The translations under genes and the position numbers were made by a program. This document shows, in pieces, positions 20,796 to 31,100 of a stretch of DNA of 64,000 nt (positions within the stretch are counted from its first letter, which is position 1; the number at the start of each line of letters is the position of its first letter). This DNA comes from Marinilabiliaceae bacterium (GTDB lineage: Bacteria; Bacteroidota; Bacteroidia; Bacteroidales; Marinilabiliaceae), in contig WRMI01000007.1 of assembly GCA_009777175.1 (NCBI GenBank), positions 1-64,000 on the forward strand. The letters are read 5' to 3'. The notes under the pieces were generated by a model. That model did no database searches, had not been told where the DNA came from, and worked only from the letters and a program-made list of their open reading frames with translations.

Positions 20796-21506
20796 ATGAA
20801 TACCATTAATGAACAAACTGCAATTACACCCGAAAGTGTATTAGCATCAGTAAGAGAAATGTTTGCATTGTCAAACGAAATGGCCGAGCGTAGAAACGCT
20901 GACTTTGACCGTGAAATGAAAGAATCGCGCGCAGCAGCAGAACGAAGAAATGCAGACTTTGACCGTGAAATGAAAGAATCGCGTGAGCGATTCGAGCAAG
21001 AAATGAAAGAATCACGTGAACGATTTGAGCAAGAAATGAAAGAATCACGCGCCGAATATGAAAAAAGAATAAAAAAATTAGAAGTACATACAGGAACTTG
21101 GGCTACAAACCACGGCGCATTTGCCGAAGAGTACTTTTTTAATTCCTTCGAAAAGGGTCAATATAACTTCTTTGGAGAAAAATTTGATGAAATATCAAAA
21201 AATTTGAAAAATCGCTTGCGAGGCATTGAAGATGAATTTGACATTGTTTTGTTTAATCATATAGCGGCAGCGATAATAGAAACAAAATTTAAAGCGCATG
21301 AAAACGATATACCAAAAATATTAAAGAAAGTCGATACTTTTAGGTTTTTATTTCCGCAATATAAAGATTTTAAAATTTATCTCGGTTTAGCCTCATTGTG
21401 CTTTTATGATAAATTAGAAAAGGAATGTATTGTAAACGGTATTGCTGTAATCAAACAAGTAGGTGAGGCAGTGGTTATTAATTATGATAATTTAAAAGTA
21501 TTTTAA
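20796..21506 (+). CDS. coiled-coil protein with PD-(D/E)XK nuclease-like C-terminus (DUF3782-like)
   Basis: repeats ERFEQEMKESR; C-terminal DEFDIVLFNHIAAAIIETKFK fits D...ExK. Confidence 0.6.
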   Translation: MNTINEQTAITPESVLASVREMFALSNEMAERRNADFDREMKESRAAAERRNADFDREMKESRERFEQEMKESRERFEQEMKESRAEYEKRIKKLEVHTGTWATNHGAFAEEYFFNSFEKGQYNFFGEKFDEISKNLKNRLRGIEDEFDIVLFNHIAAAIIETKFKAHENDIPKILKKVDTFRFLFPQYKDFKIYLGLASLCFYDKLEKECIVNGIAVIKQVGEAVVINYDNLKVF

Positions 21507-21547
21507 ATCGTGGATAGTTCACATCTAAAAGTAATAAAAACTAAAAA

Positions 21548-24500
21548 ATGAGCAGTTTATCATCAATCAGTATTCGTCGCCCTGTTTTATCCGTTGTGAT
21601 GAGTATTTTCATCATAATAATAGGAGTAATAGGGTTTTCATATCTCGGAGTACGAGATTTTCCGAGCGTTGACCCCCCGTGGGTTTCTGTTTCGACAATA
21701 TTTGTCGGTGCAAATGCAGATGTTATTGAAAGTCAAATAACTGAGCCTCTTGAGCAGGCAATAAATGGAATACCCGGCATTAGGACAATTTCGAGTTCAA
21801 GCCGAGATGGTTCCAGTCGTATTAGCGTTGAATTTAATTTGGAAGTTGATTTAGAAACGGCTGCCAATGATGTACGCGACAAAGTATCAGGTGTTTTAAG
21901 GCGGCTTCCACCCGACGTTGAGCCGCCCGTAGTGGCAAAAGCAGATGCAGATGCACAACCAATTTTTTCTATTTCGTTAATGAGCGCAACACGTTCACTT
22001 ATAGACCTGACCGAATTAGCCGAAGTAGATTTCAAAGAACGATTGCAAACAATTCCTGAAGTTAGTGGAGTAGACACTTGGGGAGGAAGACGTTTTGCCA
22101 TAAGATTATGGATGGATCCCGCTAAACTTGCAGCGTACAAACTTACTCCCGTTGATGTTAGAGACGCATTAATTAGGGAAAATATAGAACTACCATCGGG
22201 AAGAATTGAAGGAGACAATACGGAATTAACAGTCCGCACAATGGGTAGATTTATGTCGGTAGACGATTTTAATCGTATGGTTGTATATCAAGATGGCGAC
22301 AGAGTGGTACGTTTTGCAGACTTAGGAAAAGCAGTAGTTGAAGCCGAAAATCAACGCCGAATCCTCAAACGAAACGGAATGCCAATGGTTAATATTGTTC
22401 TCACTCCGCAGCCCGGCGCAAATTTTATTTCAATCGTTGACGAAGCATTAGTGCGTCTCGAACAACTAAAAAAAGACCTCCCACCCGATATTATTGCAGA
22501 AGTTGGTTTCGACAACACTATCTATATCCGAGATTCAATAAAAGAGGTACAGGAAACGATATTTTTAGCATTGATTTTAGTGGTTTTGGTAATATTTATC
22601 TTCCTACGTGAATGGCGCACAACTTTAATTCCGTCAATAGCAATACCCGTTTCGCTTATAGGCGCTTTTTTCATAATGTACATTGCAGGATTTACAATTA
22701 ATATACTTACTTTACTCGCAGTAGTGCTGTCAATAGGTTTGGTGGTTGATGACGCTATTATAGTGATGGAAAACATCTTCAAAAAAATTGAATCGGGAAT
22801 GGACCCTATCGAAGCAGGTGAAAAAGGAACAAAAGAAGTGTTTTTTGCTGTTCTTTCTACAACTGTTGCGCTTGTAGCAGTATTTTTCCCCGTTGTATTT
22901 TTAAGAGGTACTACGGGTAGGTTATTTCGAGAATTTAGTATCGTTATTGCGGGTGCTGTGTGTATTTCGTCTTTTGTGGCGCTTACGCTTACGCCAATGC
23001 TTTCAACAAGATTTTTAAAACAAAAAAGTAAAAAAAGAAATAAATTATACGACATAACCGAACCGTTTTTTCATTGGCTTGCGAATGTTTATCGGAAAGG
23101 GCTCGATAACTTTCTGCGTTATAAATTTTTATCATTGATTATTTATGTAGTAACAATAATTGTTATTATTTGTATATGGGTAATTATTCCATCCGAACCG
23201 GCACCATTAGAAGATAGATCTACATTAGGCATAAGTGTAACAGGTTCAGAAGGTTCGACATTTGAATATATGGTCAATTACACAGACGAACTTGCGGCGA
23301 TGTTGATGGAAGAAGTTCCTGAAAATGATTTTGTGTTCCAAAACGTTGGAATGTGGAACATCAACTCGGCAAATTTCAGAGTAAATCTTGTTAAACCGAA
23401 TCAAAGAAAACGAACGCAGCAGGAAATTGCCGATGATTTGGGAACGAAAGTCAGAAGTTACACCGGTGCAAGAAGTTTTGTTACACAACAGCAAACTTTC
23501 GGCGGAAGGCGAGGTGGATTGCCCGTACAATACGTAATTCAGGCTCAAAACCTTGAAAAATTAAAAGAGATATTACCCGTTTTCAAAGATTCGGTTGATA
23601 ATAGCAAAGTATTTCAGGTGTCAGACGTGGATTTAAAATTTACAAAACCTGAAATAAGAATCCATATAGATAGAGAAAAAGCGGCTTTACTCGGCGTTTC
23701 GGTGCAAAACATTGCACAAACACTGCAACTTACACTCAGCGGACAAAGACTTGCATACTACATTATGAACGGTAAACAATATCAGATTATTGGCGAATTA
23801 GAACGTGAAAACAGAAGTAAACCAACCGACATTACATCTGTTTATGTCCGAAACAATAACGGAGACCTTATTCAATTAGATAATCTAATAAAATTGGAAG
23901 AACAAAGCACTCCTCCGCAACTTTATCGTTTCAACCGTTTTGTGTCGGCAACTATTTCGGCAGGTTTGGCAAAAGGATATACGTTAGGTCAAGGACTGCA
24001 AGAAATGGACAGAATAGCCGATATAGTGCTTGACGATACTTTTAGAACAACACTTTCGGGCGACTCACGAGATTTTGTAGATAGTTCCTCAAGTCTTATG
24101 TTTGCTCTTATTTTGGCGCTTATTCTTATTTTTTTGGTATTAGCGGCACAATTCGAAAGTTTTTTAGACCCATTTATCATTATGCTTACAGTTCCATTAG
24201 CATTGGCGGGCGCACTGATTTCATTGTGGTATTTCGACCAAACATTTAATTATTTCAGCCAAATCGGAATAATTATGTTGATAGGACTTGTTACCAAAAA
24301 TGGAATATTTTTAGTCGAATTTGCCAATCAGTTAAAGCAACAGGGTCTTTCGGTTGCCGAAGCAATTCGTGAATCAGCAGCGTTACGTTTTCGACCCATT
24401 TTAATGACAAGTTTATCCACAATACTTGGATTGTTGCCAATCGCAATGGCTTGGGGTGCAGGTGCTGAAAGCCGCGTTTCCATGGGAATTGCAGTTGTGG

Positions 24501-24625
24501 GAGGTTTAGTATTATCTACATTCCTTACTTTGTTTATTATTCCATCTGTATATATTGTTGCTTATAGAATAAAGGAATATTTTTCAAAAGAGAAAGGAGA
24601 AGTAAATGAGGGAATGAGGGAATGA
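21548..24625 (+). CDS. RND efflux pump inner-membrane permease (HAE1/AcrB type)
   Basis: 1025 aa; characteristic RND motifs, e.g. VVDDAIIVMENI, LRFRPILMTSLSTILGLLPIA. Confidence 0.97.
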   Translation: MSSLSSISIRRPVLSVVMSIFIIIIGVIGFSYLGVRDFPSVDPPWVSVSTIFVGANADVIESQITEPLEQAINGIPGIRTISSSSRDGSSRISVEFNLEVDLETAANDVRDKVSGVLRRLPPDVEPPVVAKADADAQPIFSISLMSATRSLIDLTELAEVDFKERLQTIPEVSGVDTWGGRRFAIRLWMDPAKLAAYKLTPVDVRDALIRENIELPSGRIEGDNTELTVRTMGRFMSVDDFNRMVVYQDGDRVVRFADLGKAVVEAENQRRILKRNGMPMVNIVLTPQPGANFISIVDEALVRLEQLKKDLPPDIIAEVGFDNTIYIRDSIKEVQETIFLALILVVLVIFIFLREWRTTLIPSIAIPVSLIGAFFIMYIAGFTINILTLLAVVLSIGLVVDDAIIVMENIFKKIESGMDPIEAGEKGTKEVFFAVLSTTVALVAVFFPVVFLRGTTGRLFREFSIVIAGAVCISSFVALTLTPMLSTRFLKQKSKKRNKLYDITEPFFHWLANVYRKGLDNFLRYKFLSLIIYVVTIIVIICIWVIIPSEPAPLEDRSTLGISVTGSEGSTFEYMVNYTDELAAMLMEEVPENDFVFQNVGMWNINSANFRVNLVKPNQRKRTQQEIADDLGTKVRSYTGARSFVTQQQTFGGRRGGLPVQYVIQAQNLEKLKEILPVFKDSVDNSKVFQVSDVDLKFTKPEIRIHIDREKAALLGVSVQNIAQTLQLTLSGQRLAYYIMNGKQYQIIGELERENRSKPTDITSVYVRNNNGDLIQLDNLIKLEEQSTPPQLYRFNRFVSATISAGLAKGYTLGQGLQEMDRIADIVLDDTFRTTLSGDSRDFVDSSSSLMFALILALILIFLVLAAQFESFLDPFIIMLTVPLALAGALISLWYFDQTFNYFSQIGIIMLIGLVTKNGIFLVEFANQLKQQGLSVAEAIRESAALRFRPILMTSLSTILGLLPIAMAWGAGAESRVSMGIAVVGGLVLSTFLTLFIIPSVYIVAYRIKEYFSKEKGEVNEGMRE

Positions 24626-24990
24626 GTAAATGAGTGAATGAGTAAATGAGTGAATGAGAGAATGAGAGAATGAGTAAATGAGTAAATGAGTGAATGAGAG
24701 AATGAGAGAATGAGTGAAGGAGTGAATGAGTAAATGAGTGAATGAGTAAATGAGGAAATGGGTGAATGAGTGAATGAGGAAATGAGTAAATGAGGGAATG
24801 AGGAAATGAGTGAATGAGAGAATGAGGAAATGGGTGAATGAGTGAATGAGTAAATGAGAGAATGAGTGAATGAGAGAATGAGGAGATGAAGAAATGGATG
24901 AATGAGTAAATGAGTGAAGGAGTGAATAAGTGAAGGAGAGCATTCCTTTAGAAATGCAACGCTTGGTAGAAAAATGTGTGAATGAGTGAA
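24602..24990 (+). repeat. octamer array (AATGAGTG/AATGAGTA) overlapping the 3' end of the RND pump gene
   Basis: taaatgag ggaatgag ggaatgag taaatgag tgaatgag...; encodes VNEGMRE* of the pump. Confidence 0.93.
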
Positions 24991-25079
24991 ATAGTCACTA
25001 ACCACTAACCACTATTATATCGTTCTCAAATTTGCAACTTTGCGTTAAAAAATGTAATTAGAGGCTAAATTAAAAGTAT

Positions 25080-25886
25080 ATGAGCAAACAAACTAACTCT
25101 GAAATGTCTTTTCTTGAGCACCTTGAAGAATTGCGATGGCATATCATCAGGTCATTGGTTGCTGTGGTGATTTTAGCAATTTTGGCGTTTCTATTTAAAA
25201 GAATTCTATTTGATGTTATTTTATTAGGACCGAGCAAGCCCGATTTTTTTACAAACAGAATGTTTTGTTTGTTTTCAGAACGGTTTAATATGCCCGCATT
25301 GTGCATTAATCAAGAGCCTTTAAACCTGCAAAATATTATTATGTCGGGTCAATTTACCATGCATATTTGGATAGCATTTATGTCTGGAATAATAGTTGCC
25401 TTTCCATATATTTTTTGGGAATTTTGGCGTTTCGTAAAACCTGCACTTTATCCTAAAGAAATTAAACATAGCCGAGGAACAATTTTTTTTGCAAGTATGA
25501 TGTTTACAATCGGCATAATTTTTGCATACTACCTGATTTGTCCACTGTCAATAAATTTTTTGGGAAATTATAAAGTTAGTGCACAAGTGGATAACATTAT
25601 TAATTTAAATTCTTATATATCAACAATTTCATCAATAATTTTAGCATGTGCTGTGATGTTCGAACTCCCAATTTTGATTTATTTTTTAAGCAAAGTAGGA
25701 CTTGTATCATCTTCATTTTTAAAGAAATACAGAAGACATGCAATCGTATTAATATTAATAATATCAGCAATAATCACTCCGCCAGATGTTTTTAGTCAAA
25801 TATTGGTGGGGTTGCCAATTTTCGCGTTGTACGAAACAGGAATTATGATAGCAAAACAGATGGAAAAGAAAAGGAAATTAACATAA
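25080..25886 (+). CDS. tatC: Sec-independent translocase TatC
   Basis: [21 protein letters not shown]; six TM helices; [15 protein letters not shown]-type motif. Confidence 0.96.
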   Translation: MSKQTNSEMSFLEHLEELRWHIIRSLVAVVILAILAFLFKRILFDVILLGPSKPDFFTNRMFCLFSERFNMPALCINQEPLNLQNIIMSGQFTMHIWIAFMSGIIVAFPYIFWEFWRFVKPALYPKEIKHSRGTIFFASMMFTIGIIFAYYLICPLSINFLGNYKVSAQVDNIINLNSYISTISSIILACAVMFELPILIYFLSKVGLVSSSFLKKYRRHAIVLILIISAIITPPDVFSQILVGLPIFALYETGIMIAKQMEKKRKLT

Positions 25887-25896
25887 AGAAAAAAAA

Positions 25897-26664
25897 ATGG
25901 AAATAGACGTAGAAAAAACGACAGACTTGCTATATACTAACAATTTAGTAAAGCGTTACAAATCTCGAACGGTAGTGAAAGAGGTATCGGTTGAGGTCAG
26001 GCAAGGAGAAATTGTAGGTCTTTTGGGACCTAACGGTGCCGGCAAAACAACAACATTTTATATGATTGTGGGCTTGATAACTCCCAATGCGGGTGAAATA
26101 TTTTTAAACGACGAGCCAATAACAAAACTACCTGTTTATCGTCGCGCACAGAAAGGAGTAGGTTATTTAGCACAGGAAGCAAGCGTTTTCAGACAATTAA
26201 GCGTAGAAGATAACCTGAAAGCAGTTTTGCAAATGACTAAATATCCAAAAGAATATCAAAAACAGCGGACAGAAGAGTTGCTCGAAGAGTTTGGGTTAAC
26301 ACATATCCGAAAAAGCCTCGGAATACAACTTTCTGGCGGTGAAAGAAGACGAACCGAAATTGCAAGAGCATTAGCAATTAATCCAAAATTTATTTTATTA
26401 GACGAACCGTTTGCAGGCGTTGACCCTATTGCAGTTAGAGATATTCAAGAAATTGTTGCAAAACTGAAATTTAAAAACATCGGTATCCTAATTACCGACC
26501 ATAATGTCCACGAAACGCTGTCAATTACCGACCGTGCATATCTGCTTTTTGAAGGGAAAATTTTAAAAGCCGGTACCGCCGAAGACCTCGCAGACGACCC
26601 TGATGTGAGAAGAGTTTACCTCGGTGACGATTTCGAACTTAGAAAAAGATTTTTTGATAACTAA
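25897..26664 (+). CDS. lptB: LPS export ABC transporter ATP-binding protein LptB
   Basis: [44 protein letters not shown]. Confidence 0.95.
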   Translation: MEIDVEKTTDLLYTNNLVKRYKSRTVVKEVSVEVRQGEIVGLLGPNGAGKTTTFYMIVGLITPNAGEIFLNDEPITKLPVYRRAQKGVGYLAQEASVFRQLSVEDNLKAVLQMTKYPKEYQKQRTEELLEEFGLTHIRKSLGIQLSGGERRRTEIARALAINPKFILLDEPFAGVDPIAVRDIQEIVAKLKFKNIGILITDHNVHETLSITDRAYLLFEGKILKAGTAEDLADDPDVRRVYLGDDFELRKRFFDN

Positions 26665-26860
26665 AGCAATTTTAACACATAAGAAATGAAAATATCTTTT
26701 AACCACAAAGGAACACAAATAATAACTGAAACTGAAAACTATAAATGCGTTCTCAACTTTGCGCCTTTACGAAAAAATCTAACCACAAAGTACACAAAGA
26801 ATGCTCAAGGAACACAAGTTGGTATATGTTGATATTTAACACTTTGTGTACTTTGTGGAA

Positions 26861-27388
26861 TCACTTTGTGATCTTTGTGGTAAAGCAATATGACTTTTCG
26901 GAGGGGGACTCAAATTGTAAATTTAGCATAACGACCGCATAAGCCGAAATTCCCTCACCCCTACCCACAAAACCCATATTTTCAGTAGTCGTGGCTTTTA
27001 TTGAAATATTGTTCTCATCTATTCCTATAATGGATGCCAATGTTTTTTGCATCTCGGGTATAAATGGACTAATTTTTGGCGACTGCAAACAGACCGTTGT
27101 ATCTAAATTGCCTATTTCGTAACCTTGTTCTTTTATCATTTCAATTACTTTTTGCAATAAAATTTTACTATCAATTCCTTTGAAAGTAGGGTCGCTGTCG
27201 GGAAAATGAAAACCAATATCGCGTAAACAAGCAGCACCCAGAATTGCATCGCAAATTGCATGAACTAAAACATCTCCATCTGAATGTCCTACAGAACCCT
27301 TTGTATGTGGAATATCCACCCCTCCGATAAATAACTTATATCCAGACGAAAGTTTATGGGCATCATACCCGAAACCTATTTTATACAT
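26861..27388 (-). CDS. ispF: 2-C-methyl-D-erythritol 2,4-cyclodiphosphate synthase, with a repeat-derived C-terminal tail
   Basis: GYDAHKL...DIPHTKGSVGHSDGDVLVHAICDAILGAA...ATTTENMGFVGRGEGISAYAVVML. Confidence 0.96.
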   Translation of the reverse strand: MYKIGFGYDAHKLSSGYKLFIGGVDIPHTKGSVGHSDGDVLVHAICDAILGAACLRDIGFHFPDSDPTFKGIDSKILLQKVIEMIKEQGYEIGNLDTTVCLQSPKISPFIPEMQKTLASIIGIDENNISIKATTTENMGFVGRGEGISAYAVVMLNLQFESPSEKSYCFTTKITK

Positions 27389-27404
27389 AATTTTTAATTT
27401 TTTG

Positions 27405-27412
27405 CAAAATTA
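27405..27412 (-). promoter_or_regulatory. -7 element (TAATTTTG) for ispF
   Basis: reverse complement of caaaatta just upstream of start 27388. Confidence 0.55.
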
Positions 27413-27493
27413 TATTAAAAAAACGATTTTTGAGACATTTTCGAAAAAAAAAGAAAAAAGTTAAAAAAAATTTTTTTTTATTTCAAAAACAAT

Positions 27494-27501
27494 TATCTTT
27501 G
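27494..27501 (+). promoter_or_regulatory. -7 element (TATCTTTG)
   Basis: 26 nt upstream of the 27527 start. Confidence 0.6.
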
Positions 27502-27526
27502 CAAAATATTTTAAAATTTTTATAAA

Positions 27527-28306
27527 TTGAAAAAACTGATATTTTTTATGTATAGATTTGTTTTTCTTATAGTTACATCTTTTGTGTTCTTAACTTGTAA
27601 AGGAACTGAAAAGAAAGAGATTAATGCCTCATCAATTATTTCCGAATTGAAAAAGGGCAATCATATTCATTATCACGACAAAATTATTGTCGATGATTTG
27701 AATTTTTCTACGGTATCTGAGCCATTTTTGATGTCTGCGGCGGCATTTCAGCAGGAAATTAAGTCCAATATTTTTTTTAGCGACTGCATATTCCTTGGAA
27801 AAGTTTCCTCAAACGGAAAAAAGGATAAAATGTCTATCAAAAGCCGTTTTAATAATAATGTGATTTTTATTAATTGCGACTTTAGAGACGAAGTAGATTT
27901 TTCAGAAGCAATTTTTTATGGGCTGCTTAATTTTAGCAAATCTAAATTCTCCGAAAATGCTACCTTTGACGCTATGACCGTTTGGTCAAAAGACGCTTAT
28001 TTTTCTGAAATGAAAGCCGAAAAACGTTTTTCAATGGTTTACTCCTTATTTGCCGATAATTTATATTTTATCTCGGCTTCTTTTGCTGATAGAGTTTCGT
28101 TCCAAGAAACTACAGTCAACGGTAAATTTATGTGTAATAATTGTATCTTTAAAAACCGTGCCGAATTTGACCTAATGAAAATTAATGGAAAAGCATTTTT
28201 TAATTATGCTGCCTTTGAAGATAGAGCTAATTTCCTCGGAATTAGAAAATTGGAAGAAATTGACTTTATAAACACTAAATTTAAACATGACCCAATTTTT
28301 GAATAA
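27527..28306 (+). CDS. lipoprotein with pentapeptide-repeat-like segments (TTG start, or ATG 27548)
   Basis: signal with FLTC lipobox-like site; FINCDFRDEVDFSEAIFYGLLNFSKSKFSENATFDAM periodicity. Confidence 0.6.
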   Translation: MKKLIFFMYRFVFLIVTSFVFLTCKGTEKKEINASSIISELKKGNHIHYHDKIIVDDLNFSTVSEPFLMSAAAFQQEIKSNIFFSDCIFLGKVSSNGKKDKMSIKSRFNNNVIFINCDFRDEVDFSEAIFYGLLNFSKSKFSENATFDAMTVWSKDAYFSEMKAEKRFSMVYSLFADNLYFISASFADRVSFQETTVNGKFMCNNCIFKNRAEFDLMKINGKAFFNYAAFEDRANFLGIRKLEEIDFINTKFKHDPIFE

Positions 28307-28341
28307 ATAAATTAGAAATATTCACTTTTAATAATATAAAT

Positions 28342-30021
28342 ATGATACAAAGAACAAAAAAACTTGTAAAAGTCGCAATTATTGCGATGATAACGCTTTC
28401 AATGTTTTTTGCATTGCAAAGCTGCGAAGATATCAAAGATGCCGTTGGTGAAATTATTGATGAATTATTTCCCAACAACAACGGTTGGTGGCAAGATGAA
28501 GAGGATATGGATAATATTCCCGAAGACATCACCCCTTTTGAAGATGACGAGGAACACCCTACTCCACCACCGCCGGATAATAAGTTGTCTCTCGAACACT
28601 TATTCCCACCAATTGGTGATCAGGGACAATATGGTACATGTGTAGCGTGGGCTGTTGGCTATGGCCATAAAACTGCCTTAGACGGAATTGACAAAGGTTG
28701 GACTCAAAGTCAATTAGCAAGTACATCAAATCAGATTAGCCCAAAAGATTTGTGGTTTGGAATACCCGACAACAAAAAGGGTGCAAGTTGTAACGGCACA
28801 AATTTTGAGCCCGCATACGACGCTTTAATTTCCAAAGGAGCTGCCTCTCTTAGTTCCGTTCCATACTCAAGCTTAGGAAATTGCAACGGAACGGCAACAG
28901 GAAGCAGTAGCAATAAATTGGCTAATTACAGAAAAATTGCCTCAGAAACAACAGGTTTAGATGTTGCCAACTTCAAAGGTTATTTAAATGCGGGACGACC
29001 AATTTCAATCGGCGCAAGACTTGGCGACAGATTTATGGGCTGGAACAGCGCTTCCGTTATTAGTAGCGATACCTACAACGATCCCGGTATGCAACACGCA
29101 TATCATGCAATGGTACTGGTAGGCTACGACGATGACAAAAATGCATTTCGAGTTAGAAATTCTTGGGGACCGCGTTGGGGCGATGACGGAAGCATTTGGG
29201 TTGATTATGATTTCTTTTGTAGTAAAGGCGGAAAAGAATTTTGTTTCGCAGCATTCGTGGCACAAAACCCTACTACTTCATCAATGGGTAGTGGAACACC
29301 CGCACATGATGACGATTTGATGTCCCTAAAAGCACGCGATTGGGAATTTGACCCAGAAGAAAATCCAGGTAGCGATGACCATTTTACAAGGACTTTCGAG
29401 TATGAAGTCTATAATGCTGGGAATAATACTGTTTATCCATCTCAAAAATGGATGGTTGCCTATATGTATTATAACGCGAAGAATGCAAAAGAATACGAAG
29501 TCATTTTTGTAGATTATTATACTAACGAATTTGGTGCTGGCGACGGATATTGGGATACTGATTTAGCGCAAGTTGGCGGATGGTGGAATAATGAAACATT
29601 ACCTTCACGCAAATCGGTGGGACCAGGATTTATTATTAACTATGTGATGCCAGAAATTACGGGAGATTACTATCTTGTTTTAATGGCAGATGCTTTTGAT
29701 GTAATTAGAGAAGGCAACGAAGATAACAATTTTTATTTTATCTCGGCAGCAGACGGTAAACCAATTAAATATGTCAACGGTGTACCTCAAAATATGGTTA
29801 ATCCGAAATCATTGCAAATAAAAAACATCGAAAAGAAACCTGAAATATTTTCCAATACAGAAAATCAAACTCTTGTAAAACCGGGTAATTTGAACACTTA
29901 TACTCCGCAAGAGTTGAAAACAATGCTATTACATGACAAAAAGACAGGAAAATTAGAGCAAAAAATTAAGTCATTTGTTAATAGCGGCGGAAATGGGAAT
30001 GTGCAAAAGGTTAAGAAATAA
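28342..30021 (+). CDS. lipoprotein papain-like (C1) cysteine peptidase
   Basis: PIGDQGQYGTCVAWAVGYGHKTA (Cys), GMQHAYHAMVLVGYDDD (His), RVRNSWGPRWGDDGSIWV (Asn); LQSC lipobox. Confidence 0.88.
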   Translation: MIQRTKKLVKVAIIAMITLSMFFALQSCEDIKDAVGEIIDELFPNNNGWWQDEEDMDNIPEDITPFEDDEEHPTPPPPDNKLSLEHLFPPIGDQGQYGTCVAWAVGYGHKTALDGIDKGWTQSQLASTSNQISPKDLWFGIPDNKKGASCNGTNFEPAYDALISKGAASLSSVPYSSLGNCNGTATGSSSNKLANYRKIASETTGLDVANFKGYLNAGRPISIGARLGDRFMGWNSASVISSDTYNDPGMQHAYHAMVLVGYDDDKNAFRVRNSWGPRWGDDGSIWVDYDFFCSKGGKEFCFAAFVAQNPTTSSMGSGTPAHDDDLMSLKARDWEFDPEENPGSDDHFTRTFEYEVYNAGNNTVYPSQKWMVAYMYYNAKNAKEYEVIFVDYYTNEFGAGDGYWDTDLAQVGGWWNNETLPSRKSVGPGFIINYVMPEITGDYYLVLMADAFDVIREGNEDNNFYFISAADGKPIKYVNGVPQNMVNPKSLQIKNIEKKPEIFSNTENQTLVKPGNLNTYTPQELKTMLLHDKKTGKLEQKIKSFVNSGGNGNVQKVKK

Positions 30022-30052
30022 ATAATAAGTTGTTTTTTTAATGAGTATGATT

Positions 30053-30092
30053 TCTCTTTATCGGTGGCAACGCCGGTAAAGAGATTTTTTTT
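30053..30092 (+). terminator. rho-independent terminator of the C1 peptidase gene
   Basis: tctctttatcgg tggcaacg ccggtaaagaga followed by 8 T. Confidence 0.8.
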
Positions 30093-30146
30093 GTATCTAT
30101 TTATATGATTCTGAAAGTTTTGAACTCTATTAAATTGTCGCAAAAT

Positions 30147-30172
30147 AGATTCCTCACTTCGTTCGGAATGAC
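30147..30172. repeat. solo end of the GATTCCTCAC MITE-like family
   Basis: agattcctcacttcgttcggaatgac; flank tctattagcatgt parallels the 34.8-kb copy. Confidence 0.65.
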
Positions 30173-30337
30173 TCTATTAGCATGTTCAGATTACCTGACC
30201 TCTGGGGAAATCAAAATTTCAACAATAAAAGAAGTCACAAATTCATAACTCCCGACTTGGTCATAACTATTTCCTTTAAATTACAAAGAATTAGGAAAAG
30301 GATACCGCAAACTAAAGATGTGGCATTTTTTGGAAAT

Positions 30338-30440
30338 CCCCCAAGTTGCGCTTTTGGGTCGATCGCAAGGGTACGCCCCTACACGGGGTTATCTACGTTG
30401 CACTCGTACCGAGTGCTGCTGCGTAGGATGAATGGATATG
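30338..30440. repeat. dispersed palindromic element (ACTCGGTACGAGT family), inverted copy
   Basis: ggggttatctacgttgcactcgtaccgagtgctgctgcgtagg. Confidence 0.8.
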
Positions 30441-30720
30441 GTGAGGTTTGTTTTGTTAGATAACAATAAAGCTTAGGGCATGGATACGCAGATTGTGGTG
30501 AAAAGTGCAAAAATCGATTTTACGCCAAATCAGGAGTTCTGAAATTAGAAGGAAATTAGGTTTTGGCACTGGGGAAAAGTATTAATACAAAAATGAGTAA
30601 TATCCCTACATAAACTGTCCAATTTTTTGACACCTACTGTCCAATTTTTTGACACTCACCTTCATTGTGTTTTTATATCTCCTTAATTATGAATATGATA
30701 CATTTTTGGCACGATTTTAG

Positions 30721-30958
30721 ATGGTAAATGAGAAAATGAGTGAATGAGTGAATGAGTAAATGGGTAAATGAGTAAATGAGTAAATGGGTAAATGAGTAAA
30801 TGAGTAAATGAGTGTAGGGACGCACCCTTGCGGTCGTCCACCTTGTAGAAAATGAGAAAATGAGTGAATGAGTGTAGGGGCGCACCCTTGCGGTCGCCCA
30901 CCTTGAAATAAATGAGTGAATGAGAAAATGTGTAAATGTGTAATTGAGAAAATAGTAG
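30721..30958 (+). repeat. octamer array (AATGAGTG/AATGAGTA) interspersed with GTAGGGRCGCACCCTTGCGGTCG elements
   Basis: direct reading; two gtaggg(a/g)cgcacccttgcggtcg(t/c)ccaccttg copies. Confidence 0.85.
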
Positions 30959-31100
30959 GGGCAAACCTGCATGTTTGCCCTCGGTGAACCTCGGTAGAAA
31001 AAAAGAAAAAACTTAAAATACTCAAAAGGAGTCTGATATTTATAAAAAAAATTGTTTATTTCAATACGTTCAATAACAAACAAATTAATGGCAAAAAAAA

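Noticed and set aside
24562-25005. 147-aa and 119-aa SFTHSLIHSF ORFs
   Set aside because: Antisense translations of the AATGAGTG array.
30673-31083. three overlapping SFTHSLI ORFs
   Set aside because: Antisense translations of the octamer and GTAGGG element arrays.
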